Shown here in pieces: positions 1-9,902 of a stretch of 64,000 nt of DNA. Below the pieces are notes generated by a model. That model saw nothing but the letters and a program-made list of their open reading frames with translations. It was not told where the DNA came from and searched no databases. Made by a program: the position numbers and the translations under genes. Position 1 is the stretch's first letter. Every line of letters begins with the position of its first letter. Origin of the DNA: Lyophyllum atratum (Eukaryota > Basidiomycota > Agaricomycetes > Agaricales > Lyophyllaceae); NCBI GenBank assembly GCA_014905825.1, contig JACGCN010000023.1, positions 124,001 to 188,000 on the forward strand, written 5' to 3'.

Positions 1-1045
1 GGAGCGCATATGGTCAGCGTCAATGACGTGTACGGCGGCACTTTCCGTTATATGACCAAAGTCGCCACTGTAAACCAAGGTCTCGAGACCACATTTTTAG
101 ATCTCGAAAACGCGGATGACGAAACCATCATCGCCTCCATCCGCGAAAACACAAAGGTACGCTCATAACCATCTCCCCATCCAATCACACCCTGACTCTC
201 CACCTTAGCTCATCTGGATAGAATCCCCCACAAACCCCACCCTCCGCCTCATCGACATCCCCCGCATCGCCTCCCTCGCCCACGCCCACCCCGCCCACCC
301 CCTCGTCCTCGTCGACAACACCTTCCTCTCCCCCTTCTACTCCTCCCCCCTCCTCCTCGGCGCCGACCTCGTCATGCACTCCCTCACCAAATACGTCAAC
401 GGGCACTCCGACGTCGTCATGGGCGCGCTGATCCTCCCGCCCCATCACTCTGCCGTCGCGGACAAGCTCCGGTTCCTGCAGAACGCGATTGGGGCGGTGC
501 CGAGCGCGTATGATTGCTGGCTGGCCCAGCGCGGTGCGAAGACGCTGCATCTGAGGATGAAGGCGCATGGGGTGAATGCGTTGGCGGTGGCGAAGGCGCT
601 GGAGCGCTCGCCGCATGTGGAGGGTGTGATTTATCCGGGGCTGGCGTCGCACCCCCGTAATGACCTCGCGTATGCGAGTCTCTCCCCGCATGCGCGCAAG
701 TTCGTGGACGGCCTGATGGTCAAATCCACTTCGGGCTCGGAAGAGAGTCTGGGAGACGGTGGATTCCCCTACGGAGGCATGATCTCCTTCCGGATCCGGG
801 GCGGGGAGAAGGAGGCGGAGAAGTTCCTAACCTCCACCAAGCTCTTCACGCTCGCCGAGTCCCTGGGCGGCGTCGAGTCTCTCGCGGAGCACCCCGCGCG
901 CATGACGCATGGGAGCATTCCCGAGGCGGAGCGCGCGATCTTGGGTATTGGCGGGAACTTGGTGAGGTTGTCGTGTGGGGTGGAGGATGTGGATGATTTG
1001 GTGCGGGATGTGGAGCAGGCTCTGGAGATTGCTGTGCAAGCTTGA
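1..1045 (+). CDS. CYS3: cystathionine gamma-lyase, 5' end missing
   Basis: PLP-dependent enzyme of the Cys/Met metabolism family; by family knowledge it cleaves cystathionine to cysteine, 2-oxobutyrate and ammonia in cytosolic transsulfuration. Two exons are visible: 1-156, in frame from base 1 and entering from outside the window, and 209-1045, with a GT-AG intron at 157-208. The first exon reads VSVNDVYGGTFRYMTK and the second carries the PLP-lysine motif SLTKYVNGHSDVVMG (Lys codon 386-388), then LQNAIGAVPS, YPGLASHP, GGMISFRI, LFTLAESLGG and MTHGSIP. The order and spacing fit yeast-type gamma-lyase. A stretch of about 20 residues before GGMISF (codons near 705-770) is longer than usual for the family. 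The N-terminal quarter lies outside the window. The closest alternative is cystathionine gamma-synthase, a relative with the same fold. Confidence 0.93.
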
Positions 1046-1930
1046 GTTAGATTTATAGTATACTTAGATAGATTGGAGTGATTTGTCGTTGTAGTTAATT
1101 GGATACCCGGTGTTCCTTCGTGCCTGCGATTAAGCGCATATATCTACCCGACGAGTCTGAACAGGTCTCTTACCACCATTCTTCCTCTCCGATTTCTTGG
1201 ATGTCCAAAGCATAACGAGAAAGTGGATTGATAAGATCAAAAGGCCCCGATAAGATCGCTGACACTCATCCACCATCTGCAAGAGCTTCTCAGACGTTCT
1301 CGTTATGAGCCTCGGGGAATGACGCTTCTAAGCGATAAGCTCAGCCTTTCGCTGTACGCTACTTCGAACATTCTATCGACCTGATCAGATCTTTCGACAA
1401 CCGGGTAGCAACTGGACTTCGAGTTCGTCACAGAACTCAGCCTTTCGCTGTACGCTGTTTCGAAGATTCTATCGACCTGATTGGATCCTGGGACCAATGG
1501 CTGGTACGGGGCTTCTGCTTGGTCACAGTGAGACTCCCAAGCGCCACACGCGAGTCAAACGACGTAAGAGGCGCAAGCACTGGGGATTAGCAAAGCCTCC
1601 TCTGTTTCCTGGGCAGCTCTCGGGCACGACGGCAGATCATGGTCATCTTGATATGACGCTTATTCAGTCCTTTTAGTGTCTCGTCAACACAGAGACTGGA
1701 TTGGGCTTACGTGACATAAGTAAGTGCGGACCTCTGAGTCTTCGAAGCACTAATAGGCACATGACGCGCCACCCATTGGAAGCAGTACACTGACCCTGAG
1801 CCTACACACGACCGCTCTTCTATGTCACGGTCATCCCCTCGGCTTCAAATTGCATTATATAGCCGGCTGAACACATCCATGCAGCCCACTCAGACTCACC
1901 CCGCCCCCCCAGTCCATCCAACACCTCCCC
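1046..1930. other. intergenic, with a short imperfect tandem repeat
   Basis: No gene is supported here. A block of about 56 bp starting TCAGCCTTTCGCTGTACGCT at 1341 recurs at 1437 (period 96 bp) with scattered mismatches. A minus-strand reading frame across it (1303-1497) is repetitive and not gene-like. The rest is probably the 3' flank of the lyase gene and the promoter of the dehydrogenase gene. Confidence 0.5.
1341..1495. repeat. imperfect 96-bp-period direct repeat, two copies
   Basis: Copies begin at 1341 and 1437. Both carry the same 20-mer TCAGCCTTTCGCTGTACGCT, followed by TTCGAA(C/G)ATTCTATCGACCTGAT. Only the first ~56 bp of each period is conserved. Its function is unknown. Confidence 0.7.
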
Positions 1931-3249
1931 ATGTCCTCCCTCGGCGTCGCACTCGTCACCGGCGCCTCCCGCGGAATAGGCCGCGCCATCGCTCTCCGCC
2001 TCGCCAGCGACGGATTCGACGTCGCAATGAACGATCTTCCCAGCGCCCGGGACGGACTCCAGGCGCTCAGGCAGGAGATACTGGGACTCGGAAAAGGGAG
2101 GAAGGCGTGCATTGCGGTTGGGGACGTGTCTGTGGGAGGGGATGTTGAGGATATGGTTTCCACGGTCGTGGAGGATTTGGGTCAGCTGGATGTGGTAAGG
2201 GCTTCTTTCTCTCTCACTGTCAATGGGGTGATGTTGGGATCTTGACCCTATGGGATAGATGGTGGCGAATGCTGGTGTTTGTAGGTTGAACCCCATCATC
2301 GAGAGTAAGTATGCTTGTTGTGCAGATCCAAGTTGGGCTTGGGGAATTGACTGCGGGTGTGTGTAGCGGAAGTGGACGAGTGGGACCAGTCATTCAACAT
2401 CAACAGTCGCGGCGTGTTCCTGTGCTACAAGTACGCAGCTATGCAAATGATCAAACAAGGGCGCGGCGGGAGAATTATAGGAGCATCTTCCGTCGCCGGA
2501 AAGCAGGGTAATCCTGACTCTATGTGTGGGGTTTACACGTACGACTCATCTCGTACTCTCAGGGGAGGCGGGGATGGCGGCGTATTGTGCTACCAAGTTT
2601 GCTGTTCGGGGGTTGACCCAAGCTGCTGGTATGTTTGCTTTGTGCGCGTCTTGGAGTTTCAGCGATGTAACTGAGGCTCTTCGTCTAGCCAAAGAATGGG
2701 GCCATCATGGTATAACTGTGAACGCATACTGCCCCGGTGCGTCTGTCCTTATACAATTAGTTCCTATTAATGAAACAGGGATGTAGGGGTTATCGAAACA
2801 CACATGAGTTCGTATAGTATTCTCGGATCTTTTATGAGTTTCCTAATGAGATGTACCCAGTGGAGGACTTGCACAGATTGGATCCTGAACGCCCCATGGA
2901 GGGCTTCCTCAAACAGGTACGATAGGCTGCGAGGGTAATTACACCCAGTCACCATACCGCCCGCTCATCCCATGCTCTCTGTTATTCTCAGCTCGCAGAA
3001 GGTTCTGCTCTCGGACATAACGGGACACCCGCCGACGTTGCGAGCCTTGTATCCTTCTTCGCGTCCAAGGAGGCCGGCTTCGTAACGGGTAAGCTGGTTT
3101 GCTATTCTCCCTTGTCTTGCGTATTGTTGACAGGCGCTGGGCGATGGTTAGGCCAAGGTGTAAGTTCAACGCATCACATATTCACATCGTCCTCGAAATT
3201 GACGGACAGATTTTAGTTCAGCGTCGATGGTGGACGAGCTGGCATGTAA
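1931..3249 (+). CDS. short-chain dehydrogenase/reductase, probably NAD(P)-dependent
   Basis: Classical SDR oxidoreductase. Ten exons: 1931-2194, 2259-2304, 2367-2507, 2563-2628, 2689-2736, 2787-2807, 2861-2916, 2992-3088, 3152-3159 and 3217-3249. The cofactor motif TGASRGIGRAIA is near the N-terminus, followed by MVANAGV (NAG motif), a catalytic Ser in IIGASSVAGKQG and the YxxxK motif YCATK, then NAYCPGVIETHM. The C-terminal GFVTGQGFSVDGG is the usual SDR ending. The sequence looks like diacetyl/acetoin reductases or glucose/ribitol-type SDRs, but the substrate cannot be read from it. Exon 9 is inferred to be only 8 nt, because it restores TGQ before FSVDGG. Using the upstream acceptor at 3132-3133 instead would stay in frame and add six residues. 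The last exons are duplicated at 6866-7032. Confidence 0.9.
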
Positions 3250-3972
3250 TTATCTAAGAACTCCTCCGCTATTCTCTGTAGGCTCATTACATGTATAACA
3301 CGGTTTTGCCCCGGTTTTCTGCGGCCTTCTCATTTTTACTCCAAGCGTCCGTCCAAGTCGCTTTAAGGATTGGTATTCGCGGGTCGTCATTGATCGTAAC
3401 GAGTCTGTATCCAACTTCCAGGAGACACGGAGTCGTGTCGGATCACATGCAACGCTCGCGGGTTGCCTTCGTCCGGGATTTCCTTGAGTGACCCTAGTAG
3501 TTGATGCAATTCCTTTCTAGATTCAAAGCAATTCGTTATGTGTTTTGGGCCCTGCCGAAGGGTAGAGTTCCAAAATCTTTCCTGACGCTTTGCACTGCAA
3601 TGCTCCCACGTGATGCCTACATGTGATGTGACCACACGCGCCGATAGATGCTGCCGGGAAGCTCCTAGACTGACACGGTATCAGTCGTTCCTCCCTTCCG
3701 TATGTCAGGCACTGGCGGTTGTACTGACAGAACCTCCAAGGTACACCCATATCTGGGACTGTGCGGGCTTAGGGAAGGGTTCTTATCCGACTCCAGCGCT
3801 AGCCTTACCTCGATACTTCACATGACGGCCTCGCATACCCCATGGAGTTAGGGTTTGAGTTTGAGCTTTTTACCCTCATACAAATGCGTGACCAAACGCA
3901 TTTCCAGCGCTCAACAGGGTCCGCATTTGCACCCTAACGATCCCTCGTCCCATCAACAAGAAACCAGACGAT
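3250..3972. other. intergenic; start of a duplicated segment
   Basis: No gene is supported. The first ~150 bp after the dehydrogenase stop resemble 7033-7200 (shared TGTATAACACGG, CGAAGTCGCTCTA/CCAAGTCGCTTTA). Around 3628-3645, GTGATGTGACCA matches the sequence before the second copy of the downstream gene near 9622. These are flanks of a duplication. Confidence 0.5.
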
Positions 3973-5823
3973 ATGCCTAGTACCGATCTCATATCCATCA
4001 TCATCGCCATAGTCGCTGTGGTAGTAGTTTTTATGCTACTTGGGGACGGATATCGGGTCGCTCGCCCACAGAACAAGCGCCTACACGTAGAATAGGGAAG
4101 GGAGAAGGAAGGATGAAGGACGCAGCCTCCACGTGAAACGATCAGACGGAAGCAAAACGCGGGCCGAGGCACACGGATCGGAACAGACAAGAATCGGCCG
4201 AAACTGACTGAAAGCCTCGGTGGACGAAAAGACAAGAGATTCGAGAAGGGGAGAGACGAGACACGAGAGGACTTAAGAGAAGACTGGGGATCCAAGGATA
4301 AGATGTTTTATTTGGGCAAAAACGAGCGCCCTTTATACAAATTTGAGAAGTCTATTTAAAGAGCTACGGTGAAGACGAGGTTGGTCAAATCGGAAATGTT
4401 CGATGAAACGATGACGCCGACGCGTAAGATGACGAAGGTCCATGTAAAGTCTAAACTCTAAAAGAAAGAAGAGAGGAAGGAAGCGTACCAAGGCCGCCGC
4501 CGTCGAAGCCGTCTTCCAGCCAGGAATTGCTCGGGGTGCACCCGGTCTCATGGAGTTCGCAGCTGGGCCCCAAACAGCGCGTGGTGGTTAAACCATGGGA
4601 GGTGCACCCTTACTCGTCTGGCCTTCGTACGACTCCTCGGGTTTTGGACCTAGTAAGCATCGAAAAGGTAAAGTAAAAAAATGATAGTCGTCCAAATAGT
4701 AAAGTACGTCTCGCAATCGAATGTCGAACGCGGCAGACACTGAAGTGAAGTGCCGGTAAGGATGGGATGGGATGTGACTTGAAGGTCTGGCGGTTATTTC
4801 GAGACCTAAGATCAAGACAAAGGTGAGTGATGTCAAGGGTAAGGAACGGAACCATGAAGTGGTAACATAGAAATTTATGGAGTTCGTGATGGTGAAGGTT
4901 GAAGAGATCGTAAAAGCGTGAAAAAGCAGTCCGGCCCCGCGTGAGTTCGGATACACGACCACATCGCCCTCCTCGGAACGATCGCCAACGCTTCCCTCAC
5001 CATATGGGAAAAAATACATACAGAGCGCCGCAAGCGCTACTACGCCATGGCAGACACAGTTGCCAAGTACCGAGACCCGCTGCACCTAGCGGCAGAGGAC
5101 CTGGCTTTCAAGATCACCAACATCGACGCCGGCCTCGTTATATGGGTCTCTGGACAAGCCGGTCGCGCACGCCAGGAGTATATTATCTTCCACACGGCTT
5201 ACGTATTCGGACAGTTCTTCTGCTGGCTTTACATTCTTCGACGCGATACGCAGTTCTTGCTACCATCTACGCAATACGACGAGGAGAGCGGGGCAGTTAG
5301 GACGATTCTGCACAAGATCCGCCTGACGCTTCGGTCGAGTGGAGATGACTCGCTCTTCATGATCCTCACGGGAGAGCAGGAGGCCATTGGCGAGATAATG
5401 ACGGTGATAGAGGGGGCAGACCCTGACGAAGAAGAGAAGACTGGGGGTGGAACAGGAAAGCGTTCAGGAGGGCAATGTCGCTGCATGGGTTACGCCAGCT
5501 TCGTACGGAGGTGGAAACGAGACGCTGAATTCCGGGAGTGGTTCGGGATGATCTCCGGTGGCCTAAAAGAGCTGGATCGGGTCAGTCAAGCCGAACGCCC
5601 AAGAGCTCCTCCTCCTCAGCGGCAGAATCCCCCTAGCGAGAGGTTAAGGCGCCTCCAACACCAGCTAGTGGATCTGATTGAGTGTCTGGATCCCCGCGGC
5701 CTGCATAGCAAAACTGCCACTCGTTGTGCAGTACCAGCGCGTGGATGCTTGTGTAAGGGATGCGAAAGGAAGCAAGCCAACGAGTTGCAAGTGTCTCGAT
5801 TGCCGCAGGAGAAGATCGTATGA
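3973..5823 (+). pseudogene. paralog of the 9903-10883 protein, split by an LTR insertion
   Basis: The reading frame starts at 3973 with MPSTDLISIIIAIVA and is broken after base 4016 by the 947-bp element at 4017-4963. It resumes after 4967 as LLGTIANASLTIWEKI and runs open to the stop at 5823. Residue by residue it is close to the intact gene at 9903-10883 (shared YRDPLHLAAEDLA, HTA(Y/F)VFGQFFCWLYI, SLFMILTGEQEA, SGGQCRCMGYASFVR). The C-terminal ~30 residues differ after GCER. Without the insertion the frame would be continuous, so the insertion looks recent relative to the duplication. A shorter protein starting at the internal ATG 5047 would lack the N-terminal membrane segment. It is called a pseudogene on that basis; transcription from the LTR cannot be excluded. 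Confidence 0.82.
4017..4963 (-). mobile_element. solo LTR of a retrotransposon
   Basis: The 947-bp insert begins TGTGGTAGT on the plus strand and ends ACGACCACA, so it has TG...CA ends with a short inverted repeat TGTGGT. It is flanked by the 4-bp direct repeat TCGC (4013-4016 and 4964-4967), matching a target-site duplication. Comparison with the uninterrupted paralog at 9903 fixes both ends. Read on the minus strand it is laid out like an LTR: TATA-like TTTAAATAGA (4351-4360) and TATAAAGG, then a poly(A) signal AAATAAAA (4306-4313), then a pyrimidine-rich tail. It holds no protease, reverse transcriptase or integrase coding, hence solo LTR. The superfamily cannot be assigned from the LTR alone. 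Confidence 0.85.
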
Positions 5824-6865
5824 AGTTCATGTGGATGTCCAGCAATTGATGAGAATAACTTCGGGCACCATCTACCTGCCGTTTAGCATTCATTTTGTCC
5901 TGAGATTCGAAGCGACTTACTGAAATTACTGCACATAGATATACCTTTTAGGTTGACGAACATGAAGGCATCGTTAATTTCATCATAGTTTGGAAAGGTA
6001 GACTGGGAGTCACCGATTCATCTGCACAGGCCGCTTGGCTGTAACGCTCAATGGTCAGGTACAGAGCCAAGCAGACGAGAATATAACAACTTCAACCTTA
6101 GATTCGCAATTGGACCACGCTCATGAAGGAGAAGGTAATTTGGCAGGAACAAGTCGTTTCCTGAATCCTGAGCTGTCTCATACCTCCAAGGATATACGAG
6201 ATTGAATGAATTAGGGAGCATTACCCAAGGCAGCGTCGTCACGTCGCATGAATCAATACACAGAGGATTCCAGCACGGGTCTCGCGACAAGACGAAGGAA
6301 CATGTCCAAGACTTCATGCATATTCCTAGAGGACATCAGTTGATCTGCGCCGGCCAATCTCGCATCGCCGACGCATTGAGCGACGTCATCTTTGAGACAA
6401 GGTGGTGATCCCTCGGTAATCTGGACACCGCTGACAAGTGCAGAGCTGCCGGAAGGAAAGACGGGGCTCTGGCCCTACAGTGAAATCACTGATAACTAAC
6501 AAGCAACCAAGGTCCTACATTTCTCGTACTTCTCATCTTAAATTCCATCCACTGCAGCATGTCATCCAGCTGCGCCAGTGCATCCTATCTCCGTATCGAG
6601 CTCGATGCTCTGGAGATTGCTGTCGTCGGCTTCGAGAAGATCTTCGGTCTCGTTCTTGTCCCTAAACTTCTGAAGGACGGGGAAGGCTGAGGTGAGCTCT
6701 ATTCCTCTGCAAGTCATGCAAGCCAGCCCCGGCTACAGGTCATCAACCAGTGACTAAAACCATGAATAGAGACGCGTAGTCATGTCCTGAGGAGATAGTC
6801 GTCAATGCACTTTGTTCGAACGGGATACTTACCTTGTCGAAGTAGAGCTCAAGTTGGCGAACTTG
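5824..6865. other. duplicated downstream flank, no clear gene
   Basis: The sequence after 5823 is a diverged copy of the sequence after 10883. Near 6805-6860 it resembles 11552-11610 (GCACT(T/C)TGTT.GAACGGG, then TCGAAGT.GAGCT). A 43-codon frame at 6559 (MSSSCASASYLRIELD) has no recognisable family. No gene is called. Confidence 0.5.
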
Positions 6866-7032
6866 TTACGGGTAAGCTGGTTCGCTATTCTGTATCATTT
6901 TGCACATTGTTAACAGGCGCTGGGCGATGGTTAGGCCAAGGTGTAAGTACAACACATCACATATTCGCATCGTGCTCGAAATTGACGGACAGATTTTAGT
7001 TCAGCGTCGATGGTGGAGGAGCTAGCATGTAA
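6866..7032 (+). pseudogene. duplicated 3' fragment of the short-chain dehydrogenase
   Basis: This stretch repeats the last two introns and last exons of the dehydrogenase at 3085-3249, including GTTACGGGTAAGCTGG, the candidate micro-exon GCCAAGGT, and the terminal exon FSVDGGGASM-stop (7000-7032). No upstream dehydrogenase exons precede it, so it is an orphan 3' fragment left by a segmental duplication. The splice sites and stop are conserved. The similarity continues past the stop to about 7200. Confidence 0.85.
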
Positions 7033-7510
7033 TTAAATTATTCAAGGACCCCTCCGTTATTACCTCTGTGCTCGTTTCGATCGAGTATCTATCATGTATA
7101 ACACGGCTTTGACCCGGTTTTTTTTGTCATCCCATCGTTATTCCAAACCTCCGTCGAAGTCGCTCTAGGGACTCATGTTCGCGGATCGCGACTGAGTATT
7201 ATGGGTGGCGATATAATTCCAGCATCAAGTTGAGCTTTTCCTCTCCCGTGACCAGACGGTGCGATTCTCAATTCAATATCTCTTACCAACAATCGCGTAC
7301 CAGATCGCTGTTTCCATCCGCGCCGTTCGTTGCAGGGTCATGACAATGCCCTGTACGCGTACATTGACGCGAGGATGAACTAAATATACGAAGTGAGCCC
7401 GAGTACGGATTTCATGGATGTAGGGATAAGTACGAGCCGAAGAGATGTGCAAGCACAAATGGGAAGATCAAAACGGGAGTGACAATGGAACCTCGGGATA
7501 TGTACGGCGT

Positions 7511-8232
7511 TCATGTTTCAAAGCCCACTGACTTCCACATTTCGGTATATCTCGGGAATGCAGTGCAAAACTCGCGGACCCTCCTCCTCGTCAGCGCCTC
7601 AAACTCAGGGCTAAACAGCCTCCGATCAGACCACGGGCGCGAGAGTTTGAGCGGAATGAACATAGAGAGAGATAACAGACCGCCTATATCCACCACATCT
7701 GTCCGCTGCTTCAGAGACTTCAGTGGGTCTGTGGATTTTCGATGGTCGTCCCAGGCTTGGAGCTTTTGCAGTAGTAGAAGGGAGAACGGGATAAGAGGCA
7801 TTCCTTCGTCCCAAAAGATGGAGTATAGCGGAATCCTGGGGAGATGCATGATATATGGCAGTAGGATATCGATTTTGCAAGAGGTGACGACAGTTTGGGC
7901 AGGGGAATCCGTGAGCCGGTAGTAGAGAATACGATACGTCGCCTGGGGGTTACTAGCAGAAGTGGTGTAGAAATGGTATGGATCTAAGTTGACGAGGTTC
8001 AATTTCAGCTCCTCCGTTGTGACTCTACTCCCGGAAGGCGGAAGAACAAGAACATCGACGTCCTACAATGGATGGCCGGCGAGTAAGTACCCATAGCAGA
8101 TGTGATTGATACACTCACATTGGGAGCCCGTGTGTTCCCGTAAAGAAAGCATCCTAGGCCTCCGAAGATGGCTGAAACCCACCCGCATTTCCGGAGCAAA
8201 TCAACTACCATTTTAGCCGCAAGCACGACCAT
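7511..8232 (-). CDS. nucleotidyltransferase-fold protein, small basidiomycete family
   Basis: Two exons, 8119-8232 and 7511-8062, encode 221 aa with a GT-AG intron at 8063-8118. ATG at 8232 is the first in-frame start after an in-frame stop. The N-terminus reads SAIFGGLGCFLYGNTRAPN and continues across the splice into DVDVLVLPP. GG..YG followed by DVDV is the pattern of nucleotidyltransferase folds, where the aspartates bind the metal. The middle part IDILLP and PLIPFSLLLLQKLQAW, and the end RYTEMWKSVGFET, match a family I recall as expanded in Agaricomycetes. The substrate is unknown. The gene lies tail-to-head with a diverged paralog at 8205-9199, whose predicted stop falls inside this gene's first exon, so one boundary is probably slightly wrong. 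Confidence 0.75.
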
Positions 8233-9199
8233 TTGAATGCGACTTGGGTTCGTGAGGGTAAAGGTTTCTCGCGGCGGCTCCTGACCCAATTCAGGCCCCG
8301 GGAAGCTCCCCTAGGGGTCTGTCGGAAATTTTGCGTATTTGAGGGCCCCGAAATGGCCGATTTTCTGTCGGAAAATAGCGTATTTGAGGCCAGCGAAGGC
8401 CAGCGAACCTCGACCTCTGCTCCGGTAGCCGGCTCCATCAAGTCTGAAGCAGACGAAGACGGTCCTACCAGCTTTTCCTCGCCGAAGCCAAGGCTAGTCC
8501 AGATAGCAGAATATTCCGGGTACTTGGCTACATATCTTCGGGCCCGAGTGTGCGATGCGGCATGCAGTTTATCGTCAAGAGGCTCTTCGTTCCATTTTTC
8601 CTTTGAAGCGATAGACTTCAACAGTCCTTGGATCACTTTTACTGCCATTTGATGGACACTATCCGATGACGCTGTCAAACTAAGTTCCCAGTCCTCCAAT
8701 TTAAGCAGAAGGAGATATGAGGTGGGTACGAAAGGCAGACCGCGGATGTCCTGAACGACGTGAACCGCTGCACTATCCAGGTACTGAAGTTCAACGACAC
8801 AGGCATTGCTCAAATCACTGTGAATAGCAGGGTTGTGATAAGAAAGAGTGACGGAATCTCCCGTGTTATCTCGTGAAATAAGGAAAGGGGATGGGTGGTT
8901 CGAAGTTTCGGAAATCGCGGTCTTGACGACGTTGATTGATAGCCACGGACCTCGACTAATAGGCGCGAAGATGATTGCTTCAACTTTCTACAATCCCATA
9001 CGCAACTTGAGCAAAAACCAACTGATGAATGTTTCAAGATGGGTTAACGACTCACGGTGAGGACCTGCGGTTGCCCAAGGAAGTGACATGCTACATCCCC
9101 ACAGAGTGCACAGCTATAATCTAATCTCGTAAGGATCGAAACCAGTGCACGCGCAGCAGAGATAGCCATCGATGTTTGTGGTGATCCTGCCTTAGGCAT
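8205..9199 (-). CDS. diverged nucleotidyltransferase-like paralog lacking the DVDV motif
   Basis: Exons 9056-9199 and 8205-8987 (intron 8988-9055) give 308 aa from the ATG at 9199; an in-frame ATG at 9169 is also possible. The layout follows its neighbour: SCALCGDVACHFLGQP aligns with the GG..YG region, and GLPFVPTSYLLLLKLEDWEL aligns with PLIPFSLLLLQKLQAW. The end RYVAKYPEYSAIWTSLGFGEEK aligns with the neighbour's C-terminus. At the catalytic position it reads KVEAIIFAP instead of DVDVLVLP, so metal binding is probably lost. About 85 residues follow SLGFGE and are not in the paralog. This tail includes translated repeats near 8319-8395 and may be mis-annotated (a missed intron or earlier end). 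Function unknown. Confidence 0.65.
8319..8396. repeat. short direct repeat, two copies
   Basis: CTGTCGGAAATTTTGCGT followed by ATTTGAGG, near 8319, recurs near 8366 as CTGTCGGAAAATAGCGT followed by ATTTGAGG. It lies between or within the ends of the two nucleotidyltransferase-like genes. Confidence 0.6.
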
Positions 9200-9902
9200 C
9201 TTTGAGCATAAAAATTCGTGTTCGGATTGTGGGTTGGCCTAACGGAACGGCTCGAAAAGAAGGACAAGCCGTTGAAGTTGGTTGAAGAAGGGATCGGTTA
9301 TCCAAGCTTAAGTGTACAGTGCCCCAGCGGCGCGGGACAAACCGAGGGCGAGAGAGCCCGATAGAAGAGGGAATCGAGCAACAGCAGTTGTATTGTGCAC
9401 GTTCGGTAACAGCCTTGATCTTGACTTGATCATAGTTTCCTTGATAGTTTCTTCTGAATTGCCCAGCCAAACAATGCACCGATTTGTCCAATGTTGACCC
9501 CGCGTCTCGGCGGGTATGGGTGTTGATTTTTTCTGCGACTGAGAACTTAGCTGGGCTGCTTTGAGGAGTCTTCCAAGAGTTTTCTTCGATTTTGGTTCGA
9601 TTAGTTGAACCGATGAATGCACGTGATGTGACCAGACACGCGTCAATCTTTCTGGATACGTGGATTTGATCTGCATCGTCTCAGGTTTTTGGCGCTCGTT
9701 CTGAGAGAACTTCCATTCAGGTCTCATGTTCAATGTTCCGACGTATACGGCTATCCGAAGTCGACGGAGGTTGCATGGAGGTAATGTTCGACACTCTCAA
9801 AGTCTCTCCTTATATACTGCGTGACTATATTCATGCCTACTCAAAAGGGCCCTTGCTGACATCCTGCGATTCTTCCTTTCTCCGGACTAAACGTGAAGAC
9901 AG
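9200..9902. other. intergenic promoter region
   Basis: No gene is supported. It contains a stretch resembling the flank of the first paralog (GTGATGTGACCAGACACGCG near 9622) and the 5' leader of the gene starting at 9903. Short frames on both strands show no family features. Confidence 0.45.

Noticed and set aside
1820..2299. Long minus-strand frame opposite the dehydrogenase gene
   Set aside because: It is the antisense shadow of the SDR exons; the plus strand has cofactor and catalytic motifs plus consistent splice sites.
4017..4963. Full-length LTR retrotransposon or retroviral-like element
   Set aside because: Only a single LTR-length insert with no coding capacity and a target duplication directly at its ends.
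4588..5085. Minus-strand frame of 165 codons over the LTR right half
   Set aside because: It crosses the LTR boundary into the antisense of the gene half and has no retroelement motifs.
8233..8652. Plus-strand frame of 139 codons
   Set aside because: Antisense of the nucleotidyltransferase-like paralog, whose minus frame aligns with its neighbour.
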